Shown: positions 33,592 to 47,700 of the stretch, in pieces
How positions within the stretch are numbered: position 1 is the stretch's first letter
Layout of the letters: each line of letters starts with the position of its first letter
Source of the DNA: Gavia stellata
Lineage: Eukaryota > Chordata > Aves > Gaviiformes > Gaviidae
NCBI RefSeq assembly: GCF_030936135.1
Contig: NC_082604.1
Coordinates: 5,711,001-5,775,000 of the forward strand
Direction: 5' to 3'
Length of the DNA: 64,000 bases
Notes under the pieces: generated by a model
The model's input: the letters and a program-made list of their open reading frames with translations, nothing else
Told to the model about the DNA's origin: nothing
Database searches by the model: none
Made by a program: the position numbers and the translations under genes

Positions 33592-35689
33592 CCAAAATAC
33601 ATTTTAATTTATTAAATTAAATCCAGTCCATTTGGTAAAATACAAGCTTATTATATTACCAGTTTGTTTAGAACTGGGTTGGTTTTTTTTTTAAGAAATA
33701 CAGTGAATTAAGAAGAGAGACTGAATAGACAATTTATCCTTTTTTCTTTTTTTTTTCCTTTTTTTTTTTGCTGTTAATAAAGTCCAGGATTGAAATGAAC
33801 TTAAATTGTTTGAACAAAACTGTTAAAAACATTATAAAGAGATTAAACAGGCAGATTGAATTCTTATAAAGATCTAACATGCAAAACCTTTAGTACAGTT
33901 TGAATGTTTCAAATGAATCTCCTGAAAAATGAATCTCCTGAAAAATTATTTTGGCAAGCACTGGCATTACTGTAGGTTCCTCTGGGTCCAAGGCTGAGTG
34001 TGGGAAGTGCTGTCCCTTGTCCCCACCAAATGCGGCTCACTGCAAGTGTTACCTATTCTCGTGGTTGTGTGCGCTCCTGCTAGTGTGACGAACAGTGGCA
34101 CCGTTAAATTCTCACATAATGCAGTGAGAAGATGCTGTCTGCATGTATTCCAACTACAATCCACATGCCAACAGTTCAAAAATTGTTCTTATGGGAATTA
34201 TCAGCAATGCATACATGTTTGCAGCGTCCCCAAAGTTCATTAAATTTGCCTTCGACTTCAGCTAGTAGGAAGGTTAAGCAAAAAATCCTCCTGTGTTCAA
34301 GTCCATTTCATTATAGATGAACGAATATCCGATCACTGTTCAAGTCTGAGGATAGTTTCCTTTCGTTCTAGCCAACACATTTGTGTGTTTCAAACACATA
34401 AAGTTTTTCAAATTTTTTTTTCCCCAAAATAATTAGCAAAACCATAACATAAGCAGTAGACTAATTATATTGCATAAGTAGTCGAGATAGAAACTGTAAA
34501 CCCACTACAGTCTCGATGAACAAAGGGTAAAAAATGGTTTCTTAAAACACGTGTACCTCAGCAAAAGTTAAATGCACACCAATCTAAAAAAATCAGCTTT
34601 AGAATAATGACACTTACAATGGCCTATCTTAAAAATGAAGGATGTCTTACATTCTACGTTACATTTTTCTTTAAGGAGAGTTTCTAAATAACATTCGCTT
34701 CTGGTTGTTCCTAGCATTAGCATTACCAATATACAGGCAATAATTTAGGAATTTCAAGGCAATATTTTCCACCTTGCATATGCAAAGAGTTAATATTTAT
34801 TAATAAAGTGTAAGCATGTCCTTTTCATTAAAGGCTCTCAGATTGCTTTAGGTAAAATCCATATACAATATTTACACTCACCCTAACAGCTATACAAATT
34901 ACATCAGTATTTTAGAGCCTCTGGAGTCTGGTAGGTGCCTAGCTGACTGTCCGTGCAACCCTCTCCGAACCAGGCTGGTGTGTCGCTCTCAGGGCTGTCC
35001 CCCGAAGTTTGGTCTCCTCTTGCTCCTGTGTTGGCCCACCAATTTTGGAAGTATCCAGCTTTCCAGCCTTAACTGGAAAGTGTCTGTCCAGCCAGACATT
35101 GCGTGTGGCAGTTTTATTTTAGAGTTCAATGATGCTGGCTTCCTCCAGCTTCTACAACAACCCTGGAAGTTCAGACCAGCCCCCTTGATGCTATGATTTC
35201 TGGCGATGTCATTTGCGGTCCTATTTCCAAAACCCCTCAAGAAGCTCAGAAGTCAGCCAGCCACTCCCTGGCTTTCACTGGCCTACTTAGAGGGCACTGC
35301 TAAATAGAACTCTTTTTGGTTTTAATTATCCATCCCGCTTGTGATTGTTTTCCCTCCCACCCCGCGTAGTTAAGCGTAGGGATGTTGCCTGTGATTCTGC
35401 CTTTGCTGCCCGAAGTCAATCTCCTAATGTGACGCCAGCTGGCAGAGTAACGAACCCGCTCCTGTGAAAAACTAGGTCACTCCTGGCAGCGCGTTTTGCC
35501 ACTTCTGAGCCGAGCAATTTGCGGTTTGTTGTGTTAACAGAAAGTGTGTGTGTGCATATCATTAATCACTGGAGCTGCTTTTGGTAATACCGGTTCTTTG
35601 ATCTTAACGCTCCTCATGAAAATTGCATAGTGATACATCTTAACAGAAACGCCGCGTTTAAGCTGCCTGGGTGTGAGGAGGGTCCAGGT
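33592..35689 (-). other. MAP6D1: MAP6D1 3' untranslated region
   Basis: This is the AT-rich sequence downstream of the MAP6D1 stop, read on the minus strand. It ends at an AATAAA (33613-33608) followed by a T-rich stretch suitable as a downstream element. A 16-base tandem duplication sits at 33912-33943. An internal tandem AATAAA/TTTATT cluster at about 34793 could give a shorter form. The extent is inferred. Confidence 0.65.
33608..33613 (-). promoter_or_regulatory. MAP6D1: MAP6D1 poly(A) signal AATAAA
   Basis: On the plus strand this reads tttatt. On the minus strand it is AATAAA followed about 30-50 bases later by a T-run, so cleavage is expected near 33590. Confidence 0.6.
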
Positions 35690-35767
35690 TCACACGTTGA
35701 GGATCCGTGACGGCGCCTGGAAAACAGCAGAAGGGTTGGGGGAGAACCTGGTCTTCACCTCTGGGAT
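35690..35767 (-). CDS. MAP6D1: MAP6D1 exon 3 (last)
   Basis: 78 bases from phase 0. It reads IPEVKTRFSPNPSAVFQAPS, then RILNV and TGA. It matches the human C-terminus (PNPSAIFQ...RILNV). The acceptor on the minus strand is ccccactag. Confidence 0.95.
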   Translation of the reverse strand: MPEVKTRFSPNPSAVFQAPSRILNV

Positions 35768-38700
35768 CTAGTGGGGTGAGGGGGGAGAGAAACATTAGTG
35801 CGACACAGGGTGCGACTGTCTGGAGAGTTTGAGGGGTCTGGAGCGTTGTGATGTTCTGTCTGCTCTCCCCTATAATGTGCCACTACCCAACAAGCGTTAG
35901 CTCTTGGCTGGGCGTCGATGAGACCAGCCTCGGCGTGCAGGAGGGTTCAAGGGCAGGTGAGATGCTGCGCCACCGAGGAGGGGCTTTGTTGTAACCCAGC
36001 CCTTGGACCCTGAGGTGTGTGGCGTGCTGGGGGATAACCGTGGCTGGGCAGGCTTTGGCAGGAGCCAGCCTCCGCGAGATAAAGAGTTGCCCTCTGCACA
36101 AAGCCCCGCTGGCACATACTCTTCAAACATCACAACCAATTCACCGCTGGGCTGGTGCTGGATTTAAGTGAGAGGAATTACAGTGGGGTGTGTCTGGTCC
36201 TTAACCTTTTGGAGAATGCCATCCAGGCTCTGTCAAAACACTCCACTGTAATGCTTTATGGGGGCCACAAGCTATGTGTGCTGTGAACAGAGGCACAGAC
36301 CTGGAGTACCTGAAGGAGAAAAATTGGTTACTGGCCATGCCGGGCTGTGAAACTGCAAGGACTTTGATAAAGACAGAAACTCCTCAGGCCTGGAGGAAAG
36401 GTAGAGATAACAGAGGTTGCTCTTTCTGATGCCTGCGGAGTCAGAATTTCACCCAGTATGTAGCTGTTGTGGTTGTACTGAAGCATGAGGGACACCTGGA
36501 TGCTCGTGTCTTCCCTAATGCTTAAACCCCAAAGGCTTTGAAACAGGACTGGCCTTAGTTGTGCATCCAGCCCAGGATTCTGGGTGAATCTGGCCATAAG
36601 ACATGAAAGGGTGGAAAGCTTTGCTGAGTGCCGAGTAGTCTGATGGCACCATCTGAGTAGAGAAAGAAGATCCAAGACCACAGGCGAAGAGAGTATAGGA
36701 AAAGCTATCAATCTGTTTGTTGTTGTTGCATTGTTCTGATTTTTCCGTTCCACTGGGGGTGCATCTGACACGTCAAGGAACAAGAGGAGCGTCACAAACA
36801 GCCTGTGCACAGCTGAGTAGCTGGGGAGAACCAGCAGTCTGAGTCCTACGTGCAGGCTGTCAGGACACAACGTAAACCTGACTCCCACGTGTCCAGCAAA
36901 GCCATGGGCTTTCAGGCAAGAGGGAAGGTCCAAACAGCCAAGTGTAAACCAGGGAGAGTCTGACTTCGGTTTGAACTGGTGGCTCCTCCGCACCGTCTTC
37001 ATTCCAAGACTGCACCTTTCCCACGCTGTCTGCGAGAGAGGCTGCGGTGGTACCCCGGGGCTCGGGAAAACGGGACCTTTGCTTACACCGTCCAGAGCGT
37101 GGTGTCCTTGGCAGCATGTGTTTGTGTCTGGGATTCCAGTCTTCTCTTTCCTTTCCACGAGAACTGGCATAGGGACTCTGAGGGGTTCATCTAGGACCCT
37201 CTCCTTTGCATCCTATCTGCCAAACAGGAAGACACTGTATTTTGCCCCTCTGGGGTCAAAACACAAGATTAAATACAAGGGTCAAAATACAAGGTTTAAG
37301 AGTTAAATACCCTCTATCCTCATTGCTGCACCTCAGTAAGCAGCCCAGACTATTCAGAGCAAGGAGGAAGTTTTGGTGAGGTTTGCACATTCTGTTTTGC
37401 CTGAGGTCACTGTCCCACTTTCCGTGGAGCTGGATATACCCATCGTGTGCTTTGTCGCAGCAGTGTGCCAGCAATCCTCTGCGGAGGAAGCACTTGACTG
37501 TCTGCTGATTAAACACTTCTTCCTTGTCTCCTCCAAGGCAAAGATTTACTTTTACGTGTGGCCCCTGGAGTAGCTGCTGTTACCTCTAACAGCACAGCAC
37601 GCTGCGGCTGGGGAATTCAGCCCCATTCCCGTCTCTGCTTTCTGAGTCCCTCGGTGCAGCCTGTGATCAGCTTTTGTGGTTGGTTGTGAAGTGCTGTTCT
37701 CTTTGGTGGTCTAAGGCAAAAAGCAGCTAAACCAGAGCCTCGTCGGTGTGCACTTTCCTTTCTTGTGGGGATGGGGAGTGTGTGGGGCCCTGCCAGGGAA
37801 ATCACTGAGTACAGAGAGAACGTTTCCTCATGGGATTTTCAGTAACACTTAGATGTATTTCGCCAACAAGAAAAGGATCTTACGCTGATATAGAGGGTTG
37901 CAGAAACTCACAGGAAAATCCCAGGGAAGACTCAGAGCCCAAGACCTGTGCGGCTCGGCTGCTTGCCACAGCTGTATCCTCTTCGGTGTTGGTAACGGGG
38001 GCAGCTTCTGCCCTTACCAGCGTGGGGGAGTTTTGTCCTTTTTGGGTGGGTGCTGTTCCTTAAGCAGCAATCTGCAAACATTCCCGTGCAAACACCTGTG
38101 TCCGTGGTTGATATTAGCACCAGAGGTTGAATCTCCCACTACAGCCCTAACGCTAGTGCACGCTGACCGCTCTGAGTGTGTGCAGAGAGTGTTAAATGCA
38201 TCTTGCGCAGAGAGAGAGAATGACACGCACGTTGTACATAAGGTATCCAACTGAGGGAACCGCAAATCTTGAACTTCCTAACTGTCATGCAGTTTAAAAT
38301 CATGGTCTCAGGTTGAAGTATGATAAGTTACAGTATGACATTCTCTAGCATGTCTCTCTTGAAAGCAAAGGATGGCCACATTACCTAATGGGCAGTGATG
38401 AAAGAGTGGTCAATGAGGACACAGCTTTATTCTACACGTGCCACACTGACAATAAATGAGGAATTCCTTATGTGTACTTTGGGCTTACTCACATTGACCT
38501 TGGGATTTTAAAAAATGTTAATTACCTTAAAATCTGCCTTGTAGCTTGTCTCTTGAACAAAATGGTCTTCTGGGATAATGAAGCCCTGCTTTGTCTTTAT
38601 AGGCTTGGATGGTTTTGCTCCAGTCCATGGGCGATACTCTTGCCTGAAATGAGATTGTCAAGACAGAAGAACCATAAAACACAACATACTCACAGGGTAC

Positions 38701-41700
38701 TTCTGCTCAGAGTGGTTGCAAAGCCAGAAGGCAAGGCTGGTTACAATCAGCTCGTAAGATTGAACTTGCCTAAGGCACACTGAGAATAAAAGAGAAACTG
38801 AGCCTAGAGGCCTGCCTCTCTCAGAAAGCCCAGGCTGCAAGACACAACAGGGCACAGACTGGGCGAACTGGCTGCCCTGACTTAACTCTTCTTTTAGTCC
38901 TGGCAAAATGTGCTCTCCCCCAGAGGTGCTCAGTGCTTTCCTCCTGGGTAGGAAAAAGTCAGGGTGACTTTTTGCTTGATAGCTCATTGGCTACTTACGA
39001 TGTAAAACATCTTGGTCTGGGGCTGAGAGTGTCTAGCCCTCGCCCGTGTGGAGGGAGACCGCTGATGTTCCCTTCCTTGGCTTTAGCTCTCTCGACAGCA
39101 GGCACCTTTGACAATCTGTGCTGTGCTGTGCCTCAGTGGCAACTCAGTCTGAAATGCATCCAAAGGGAGACACCATCGCAGCTGGCAGATGCCTCCGCTG
39201 ATATTTTCCTTCAGACGGGGGCAAGTGCTTTGACTTTGCATGATAACGTCTGAGAAGGCAGCACTTGGCTGACATACTCTTGGAGCAGTGACATCTCAGA
39301 AACGGGGGCAGAGACCGCACTGGGCAACACACGTTTCGAGAGCACTGAAGAACAGCATGGCAGGGTCTGGCTTAACCCGGCTGCCAGCTCCCTTCCACAG
39401 CCCCCCCTCGGCTTCTCTGTACCTCCTGTCACAAACAGGCTTCACGAATGCCCTCTCATTAGGACTTTCCGGATGCTGCAGTAGCAGCCAGCTGAGCTGG
39501 CTTGTTTGTTCTCAGAAGACAGAATTCTGCTCTTTTTGAGTGCGCACCTCTGGCAACCAATTTAGGCAGCTTCTGTAGCAAAAGGAGAGGCGACTAACAA
39601 AGCTGTGACAATTTTACATTCATATCCTGGCATATTTAAATAATAACTGACTTTTACTTGCTGATTATAGACAGGACCAAGGGGTAAGACTGACTCCTGA
39701 GCCATGTCCAGGCTAGGGAAATAGGCTGTGTTTTAAAGTGCCAAGCTTGGCTTTGGTCACAGCCTAATTTTCATGTTATTTGCTATTTTGATAGTAGCTG
39801 CAAATTCTTCTTTTAAAAATCTTACTTCAAGTGTGTAAGTGTGGAGTACTATTTTAGAATGTGTAGTTTGGTCTTGATCCTTTTAGTATCTTACCAAAAT
39901 ATCCACTGCCTGGGTTATGCTTGATTTCTAAACATAGACTCAGCCTTAAAATGCTGCCTCTTTTCTTGGTTGATTTGTAGATACAGGGTACAACCCTAGA
40001 CTGTATCTAAGCCTTGATGATCTTACAGGTCTTTTCCAACCTTAGTGATTCTGTGATTCTGTAAGCCAGTGAGAAACTAGCACGCAAACAAAATTAATTT
40101 GAAAACCTTAAGTTACTGTTTCTTGACAGAGCTAGCTGCTGGCTCTGGCCTCCCGTCAGGACAGATGAGTGCGGGTGCAGGCAGAGGGAAACGGGCAGGA
40201 GCCCGCAGCGGGGGCTGACAGCAGTTTGTCAGCTTGAGTGGAGGTGGAGTGAGTTCTTAAATCCACTCAGTAACGGATATTGCTCTACAGAAAAGCTTCC
40301 TGCCCGTCGGAAAGCAAAACCAGCCCTGTCAGGGCTGTCCGTGGGCACTGCAAATCTTGTCTATAATCAGTTTGCTCTCACTGTTCTGAGCCGCCACCTT
40401 CTACCTTCCCTGCACCTTGCTGTTCAAGTTTGCTCCGGCAGCAGGTAAGTGCTTGCACAGCTCTCCCGGTGCTGGTGGTGCGGTTCCTGCTGCTTTAGCA
40501 CCTCAGGATAGGGAAGCACCTTTGCAGAAAGGTGATTTTGGCCAAGCGATGCCCCAAGAAGGCAACCTTTCAGCAGGGAATCCCAGATGCAAGTGAACGC
40601 CGAGTTAAATCTGAGCTCTGCTGTGCAGCCAGAGGGAGGACGCAGAGCTACTGGGCAAAATACCAGCAAAATGGTACAAAGCCATCAATTATGTCCCAGC
40701 AGTTTCCAGGAACTGGAACCTGCCACCCCACATAAAGCTGGACTGCCTCAAGGATGCTGGTGGCATTGATTCCTAACCATTCATCCGCGTGCCGGCTGGT
40801 CTCCCCGCTGCATTACGCTGCAATGGAGTGTGTCCCTGGCTTCCAATGAATGACTGTGCTGCTCGTCTCTGCAGCCAGCTCTGTCTCCCTGCTTTGCAGC
40901 AGATCATTTGCTGATTTGGCAGGCCCCCAAACACAGCCCTTTTGGATCTCAGGAGCCTTGTTTTGGCTGGAAGCCAAACCGTTCTCCTCTCAGCCTGGAG
41001 AGCCAAAACTATTTTTGAGGCACCTACATGCAGTGAGGAAATGCTCTGCCTTCACCCACGGAGACAGAAACGTGAGGGCAGATACAGTCACAGCTCAGAT
41101 CCACAGCAGCATTTCTTATTTGGACCCAGCATTTCCTCCTGGGCGTACCCAGGACGTCAGGCCGCAGCGAAGGGCTGGGCAAAACAGAGATGACTTATCT
41201 CCTTTGGGAGGTAGGGTACTTGAAACAAAACAAGAAATTAAAATGATAGCTTTTGGTCCTGAAAGTACAGCTGACTAAATTTGGTCTGCCTTTCAGCTTG
41301 CAGGACACACGCACTCACCTCCAGCTGTACAGCCAAGAGTCAGAAGGAACACGAGCCCAAATACCAGTTTGCTGGCTTGACTAGAAACCAGTCATGGAGT
41401 CATGAGCGGAGTCAAAATGCAGAAACTACTCGGAGCCTGGGGAAGAGGAACCACCTCTTTTAAGATGTCAAGTGTCAAGATTTAGTGACTGTCTCCCCCC
41501 TTGCACTCCCTGGTGCAACGTTTGCTCCCTGTGCTTGAGGAAGCCAAAGCGTCAGGTCATGCTCAGCCAGTGCATTGCCTCTCCTGCCCTTCCCCAGGTC
41601 CGTCACCGTGGGTGGTGTCTTGTCCAAGATCACACAAGTAGCAGTTATTAGCAAGAAAACAGCATGGTGGGAGAGGAAATTACAGAAACGGCATGGAGAA

Positions 41701-44700
41701 GGAGAGCACCCTGCATGGTGTGACATCCAGCTGCTGCTGGGGATGAACACAAGAGACATTGACTGTTGCTGCTGGAGATAGTCATCTTCATCCTTCCTGC
41801 TGTGGCCCTCCTCCTCCTCCCCTCATCCCTGGACAGCAGCAGTTGTCAGGTTACTTCGGGGCTTCAAGGACCTGCAGTGGAGGGGAAATAGTCTCCAGGC
41901 CCATGACTCAGTGTCCAGGCTCTCTTGAGGTTCTGGTTTGTTCTCCACTGTTACAACCCAGAGGTAAGAGTTTTGATCTCCATAAATAGAAATGACCCAG
42001 TGGTACTTAGAAGTACTAAAGCACTAGGGTTGTGAAAGAAAAAGGCCTCCCGAGTTGTAGGAAGGCTTTAAAATAGTAGAGATCAAAAGGGAAGGGCTGC
42101 TTTTTGTGTACTGCTGTTGCTTTACAGCTGACTCGCTCTAGGAAGGAGAAAGAAGCAGCTTTTTACAGGTGGTTGCCCTGTTACTCTGTGGAACTGCTTT
42201 GATCACGTAAATCACTGGCTTGTCGATCATTTCTTTGCTTTTTCTTGTAATTGGTTAACAGAGCCCGGGGAAAGGCGTTTCTTCTTTTGTAATGTGTCAG
42301 GATGAGCTGTCTGGAGGGGGAGGTTTGGATCAGTGCAGCGTGGGGAGCCAGGAGGCTTAGTGGCCTGCTGGGACAGTTTAACCCCCCAGTGGTGATGGGG
42401 AATGCAGCAAGCATGTGTACGCTAGAAACAAAGAAACTGTTGGACTATAATTACCAGAGGGTTACGACAAAGCCCAGCTTTGAAGAGAGCTGTTTCAGTG
42501 AGCTGGTGGTTGTGTGCCATCTCCCCCCCCGGCTGAGCAGGACCACCGGTACCAGGGTGGACAAACAGCCTAGACAGGGGGTCAGGCGGGGGGGATGCTC
42601 CCACCGGCCCTCACCACGATTCACCATGTGGCCTCACAGACTTCAGGGCGTGACCTGGAATGATGGATTCAGGATTGGTCCTTCTGTTCCTTCCACACAG
42701 CGTGCCGCTGCTGCCAGCTCCGTGGGCTGCGGCTCGGGCTGCTGGGTGCTGCGAGCCACGCGGCTGCCGGTCCACGTGCTGCATCCAGCTCCTTCCCTGT
42801 TTCATGTGCTCCACAAGTATTTTTCTGGCCTTGCAAAGAAAGCTGCCTGTGAAATCTTTTTGATTTCACTGACCTAGTGAAAATCGAACCTAGAAAACTT
42901 TTTGATTTCACTGGGATGGAGGGCATGTCTACTGGGTGTGGGGAGGCAGAGGGCGGAAATCAAGTACTGACCATGCTGTTGGCAATGCTGGGGCTGCCAT
43001 TTCCAGCCAGATTTACCTTCAGTATTTATAGCATTCCTTCGTCTCCTACTATGCCACCAATGCCATCTCAGTTGGCACTTTAGTACCTTATCTTTACGTC
43101 ATGGTTTGCTTCACATGATTAATTATCGCTGGTGTTTGGAGCCACTGCATTACAATCCCATTTCTCATTTAAGAAATAGAGAAAAAGGCTCACCCTGTAC
43201 AGCTGAACGTAACTCTGGGCTACACTGCCGGAGCTAGGCTGCATTTATTCTTCCGCTGCCCTCTTCCTTCTCATACCCAGCATGCCAGTGAGAATTAAGC
43301 CGCATAATGAACATTTGTCCCATTTTCCCTTTGGAAGAAAAGTTGTGTGCACAGTTTTGGGGGGTCCCTGTTATTTTCTTTTCGAAGTACACACTACTCT
43401 AGGTGTCTGTTGGGGAAGCCAGAGTGGTGCGCGAGGGGTTCGGGCAGAAGGTGATGGGGTATGAAATAGCCCCCCGATTGCACTGCAGCTCCTCGCAGGT
43501 GCGCAGGCAGGGTCCTGGCACAGCCGCGCAGCCGCCCCTTCGGGTGGAACAGTTTTGTTCTGCCCAGGCAGAGCCGGGCAGGCAGCGGTGCTCTCCCCGA
43601 GGACAGGCTGCGTCTGCTTACGGCAAAGACCTGCACAGATCAGGGCGCTGGGACATCTCCTGGTCAACAGAGGATTGCAAATGTCATGAGTCACGGATGC
43701 AGCGGTGAGAGCTCTGTGGGGTGGACAAAGCCAGGACCCCTCCTGGGTAGCGGAGCCATTAAACTGCTTTTTCTCTGAGCTATGTCAGACACCGGAGGGG
43801 TGCTGAAGGCCCTTCCAAGCCTTGGACACAGGAGCAGATTGTGCCCATACTCTGATCCAGCCAAAAAGCACAGCGTGAGGGCAGAAATGAGGGAAAGGAA
43901 AAGCTGAAGGAGAGAAAAAGCTGGAGAGGTAGAGGAAAGACCAGCACACAGGAATTACAGCAGAGGAAAGCAGAAGACGCCTGTGTCTGCTTCCCGTCAC
44001 AGCTCTCACCTGTAGCAAGGTCAGGCAGTACTTGGAGCTGCTCATAACTCACAGGAAAGAAGCAACAGCAAAAGACTGGACTGAAATGCCAGGAAAAAAA
44101 TCCTTAAGCCTAAAACTGTTGTCTTAGGGTGAGTTTTAGGGGCTTGCTCTGGTCACAGACAGATCCCCATGGAAGGAGCACTTACAGTGGTGTGATAGGA
44201 CAGGCAGCTGCTTCCCTCTTATCGGAGCCGTGTGTCTGGAAGTTTGTGGGTAGGTCTTAGGGTCCTGGCTTCTGTCATTATCCCATTTCCCGTTCTTTCC
44301 CCTTTTCCGCTAACATAAGTTTGGGTGTACTCTGAGTGGAGGAAATTCCTCCTACCTTTATGCAACAGCTTTGAATCTTCCCCATTTCAGTTCTGCAGCG
44401 TACTTTGCAGAACAGACATCCTCTCTTGAGGCACTATTTCCAGCTCCCCTCGCTCTCTCCTTGCACAGCTCTGTCCCCCGCCAAGCCCTCCCTTCCCCCA
44501 GCCAGGCTATGCAGCGCACCGCAAGTCTCTCTGGATCCATCCCAAAGCCTGCACCAAGCAAGCTTACTTCTTAAATAGCGTAAAAATCAGGGGCTTCAGT
44601 ATTAATTTCCCTAAGCAGCAAGACACTTAAGAATGTAAAGATAAATGTAAGCCTTGATTATAAAAGCTTTATTCCTTTTATTAAGGATAAGCATGTGTTT

Positions 44701-47700
44701 AAATATCTTGCTGGATCAAGGATCTTCATACACAGTACTATTAACCCTGCCAGCTCAGGTGTGTGCTGTGATCCCATACTCTGCTGAACATGACTGCAGG
44801 TGTTTTCTCTGTTGTCTTCTGCACAGCTGCAATAAGATGCTTTTCAACGTGAAGCGGTCACCAGAGTTTACCTTGCCCTTCTGCACCAGCACCGTGTGAA
44901 GGCAGGTGAATAGTATAAACAGCAAAATATGGGGAAAAGTGTCATTCCCCTTCATTCTGCGGCATCTCCCCCGGTGGGGAGGATGTCTCTGCCCCTGGTC
45001 ACAGTGCAACAGCACATGCTCACACAAGAAGGTGGGAGTTCAGTTTGCCGAGGGATCTTCCACCCTGCTATTCCCAAAAGCATTAGCAATGGCACAACAG
45101 GCTCTTTCTCCATAACAACCCCAGCTCTTTACGTGTTTTCTTTTCATCAAAGCAACAAAACAAAATCGCTTGCTCTGAGCGAGCAGGAAACCCTGCTAAT
45201 CTCAAGGCCCTCAGTTTGGTCTGCTTTACTGCTGTGCCTCCCACCTGCGAACAACTCGGGTGTTCTTGACTCTAACGCCCGCTCAAAACACCTAGAGTGC
45301 GGAAACGCCAACTGCAGAGATTAGGCTCAGCCTGGGGCTGGCGTTCTGATTTTGTGCAGAAATTCGCAGTCATCCTCCCCCTTCCCTGAGTGCTAATACA
45401 AGCAAAGCCGATGGGTGGGGGAAGAAGAGGCAAAACAATCGTTCACAGCTCTGATGGAACGTTTTCACTTACACACTTGAAGTGCTTTCCAGAAACTGGC
45501 AGGTTACGGACGGGAAAACTGAGGTCTGAATTGACTTGAAGTACAGCAGAGCCTTGAGCAGGGCTCTCCTCCCAGCAATACCAGCCCTGGCTTAGAGGTT
45601 GCGCCCTCATCCCCGTTGCCTTCTAACAAGGTAAGAAGATGACATCCAGAGAACAGAGCCAGCTGGAGATACCTGCTGACAGCATCAGCTTCTCTCATCC
45701 ACTGTAGAAGGGAGCTAAGTAAAGCACTTGCCTATTTCTAAAATGTCTGCTAAGTGCAATCAAGACCTAGTACTATAATTAATTGTGTGCAAAGTCAGAA
45801 GTACACTGCACCTGCAACTGCCTGCTGAAAGGGAGAAGCCCCTTCCATGACCCCAAAGGACAAACCCTCAGGAAGGTGCAGAGGAGGCCACTAAGCGCTT
45901 CCTTCTGCCTCCTCCAGAATCACTAAGGTATAATCTACCGCAACCCTCTGCAGCGCTCTCCGGGATCTTTTCACAGTTGGAGCACATCCCATTTTAGCCT
46001 TTCAGGTGCAGCTTGCATCGATCTGCCTTGGTCTGTGTGCCTGAGCTCCCCCCATGTAGCCCAGTTAGGGTTTGCCTTTAGTCAGAGCCTGCAGAACTCC
46101 AGCCTGAATCCAGGGACTGGAGACAGGAGCTGCCGCAAAGATCTGGGGCCATGGGGCAATAGCTTGGAGGGCAGGCAGCTGCGCTGTCCTTCCACCCTTT
46201 ATACAGAGTTATTCTTTCAAAATTAAAAATATCTTTGCTTCCTCAGAGGTACAGGTGTTCTTCCAGTACCCCCTCCACTTTTATCTTTCTTCTGGCCATA
46301 GAAAGACTCCCACCAGAAGTCAATAGGAATAGGACTGGTTTTTTTGTCTTGGTCACTGATCCTGGGGGTGGGTTTATTTTGTTCTAGAAAACGCCAGTCG
46401 GGCTGTCTGGCTGCACCACGTACAGCCAGTTTGGTATGCAGCCGAGTTTCCTTCTGTGCTTAAAAAAGAATGCAGAAAGAAAGATGTAGTAGGAACTTGC
46501 AAAATGAAATCTCATGGGAGCAGTGCACTGATGCACAAAAGCATATCAAACGGTGCTGAACTTCACAGGACACTCACCACTACACTTGGGTGCTCTACAG
46601 AAACAAACATGCAATATAGGCTGTTGTAGAACCACGCAGTCAAAATCCCTGAATTAAAAATAAACAAACAAACCACAAAACCTAAAAAAACCCTCACCAA
46701 CACCTTACAGAATTAAGCAAGAAAACCACCACTGCCATTGGAGTGGACTCCTTGGAGTGGACCACGTATCAATGCCAACTTTCCTGCGCTGTCCTGGTCA
46801 AGCCAGTCTTTCCCTTCCTTCAGATCTTCTGTCTTTCACATTAAGCAAGCCCAGCCAGCTGCTGAGACCTGACAGTCACGAAACACAGCTGGAGGCCGCT
46901 GACTGGCAGTGTCCACACGGCAGCAGCCGATCCTACCAGCAAGAGCCTCGTGGTGCGTGCCCGACCCGGCTGGGTGCGGAGCCTGCCGAAGCACCTGTAG
47001 CACATAGGACTCCAATCGCCCATTTCTTCTGAGAGTGGAGGCAGCGGTCCCACGCATAGAGCCCAGTCCTCAGGGCCACCCTACTTGCTGGAAGGGCTGA
47101 TATTCCTGCAACAGCAAAAAAGGGGCAATCTCCCCAAGGTTCTCCCTAGCAAGGAAATGAGTGTGTCTAACCAAAAATGTGTTTTCCACACCTTTGCTCC
47201 TCTCTAACCATCTACCTGCAGTGGTCCCCGCCTGCACATCTCTGTGCAGGACACACTCTCCCTTTTCCCAACCCCGCTAAAGACATTATGTGATTCGCTA
47301 CCCTTCTCCTCAGGGCTCAGCACCCTCCAGCTGCCCCTGGGAACAGAAACCCCCTTTGCTCTGCCCCTACCACAGCTGATCTGCCCTCCCTGCTTCCCCA
47401 GCACTGCCTCCTCACCTGTGGGTGGGTGCAGCCTACAAAAAGCGGGGCAGGTCCCTGCTGCCGGAGGGCAGTGGAGCTGTGTGTGGCCACCAAGGGACAG
47501 CGTAATGCACGAGTAGGGGCCTTCTGGCCTTTGTCGGCAAGGAAGCTGAAGAACATCAAGCCTTAATGGTGCTGTTCAGCTACTACCTGAAGATGAGGTA
47601 AATGTCTGCAGACTGCAGTGCTGCCTTTGGAAAACAATAAGGTAAGAGGAAAGGAGAACTGAACCGCAGTGGTGTTAGTGGAAATGTCTTTGTGGCTGTG

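Noticed and set aside
41300-41420. Candidate MAP6D1 exon on the minus strand with a strong gtgagt donor
   Set aside because: An in-frame stop lies eight codons upstream in the required phase and there is no MAP6 similarity. The true exon 2 is at 38526-38643.
47317-47559. Minus-strand ORF with a good donor (cccacag|gtgagg) as a MAP6D1 exon
   Set aside because: There is no resemblance to any MAP6D1 segment, and exons 1-3 already join in phase without it.
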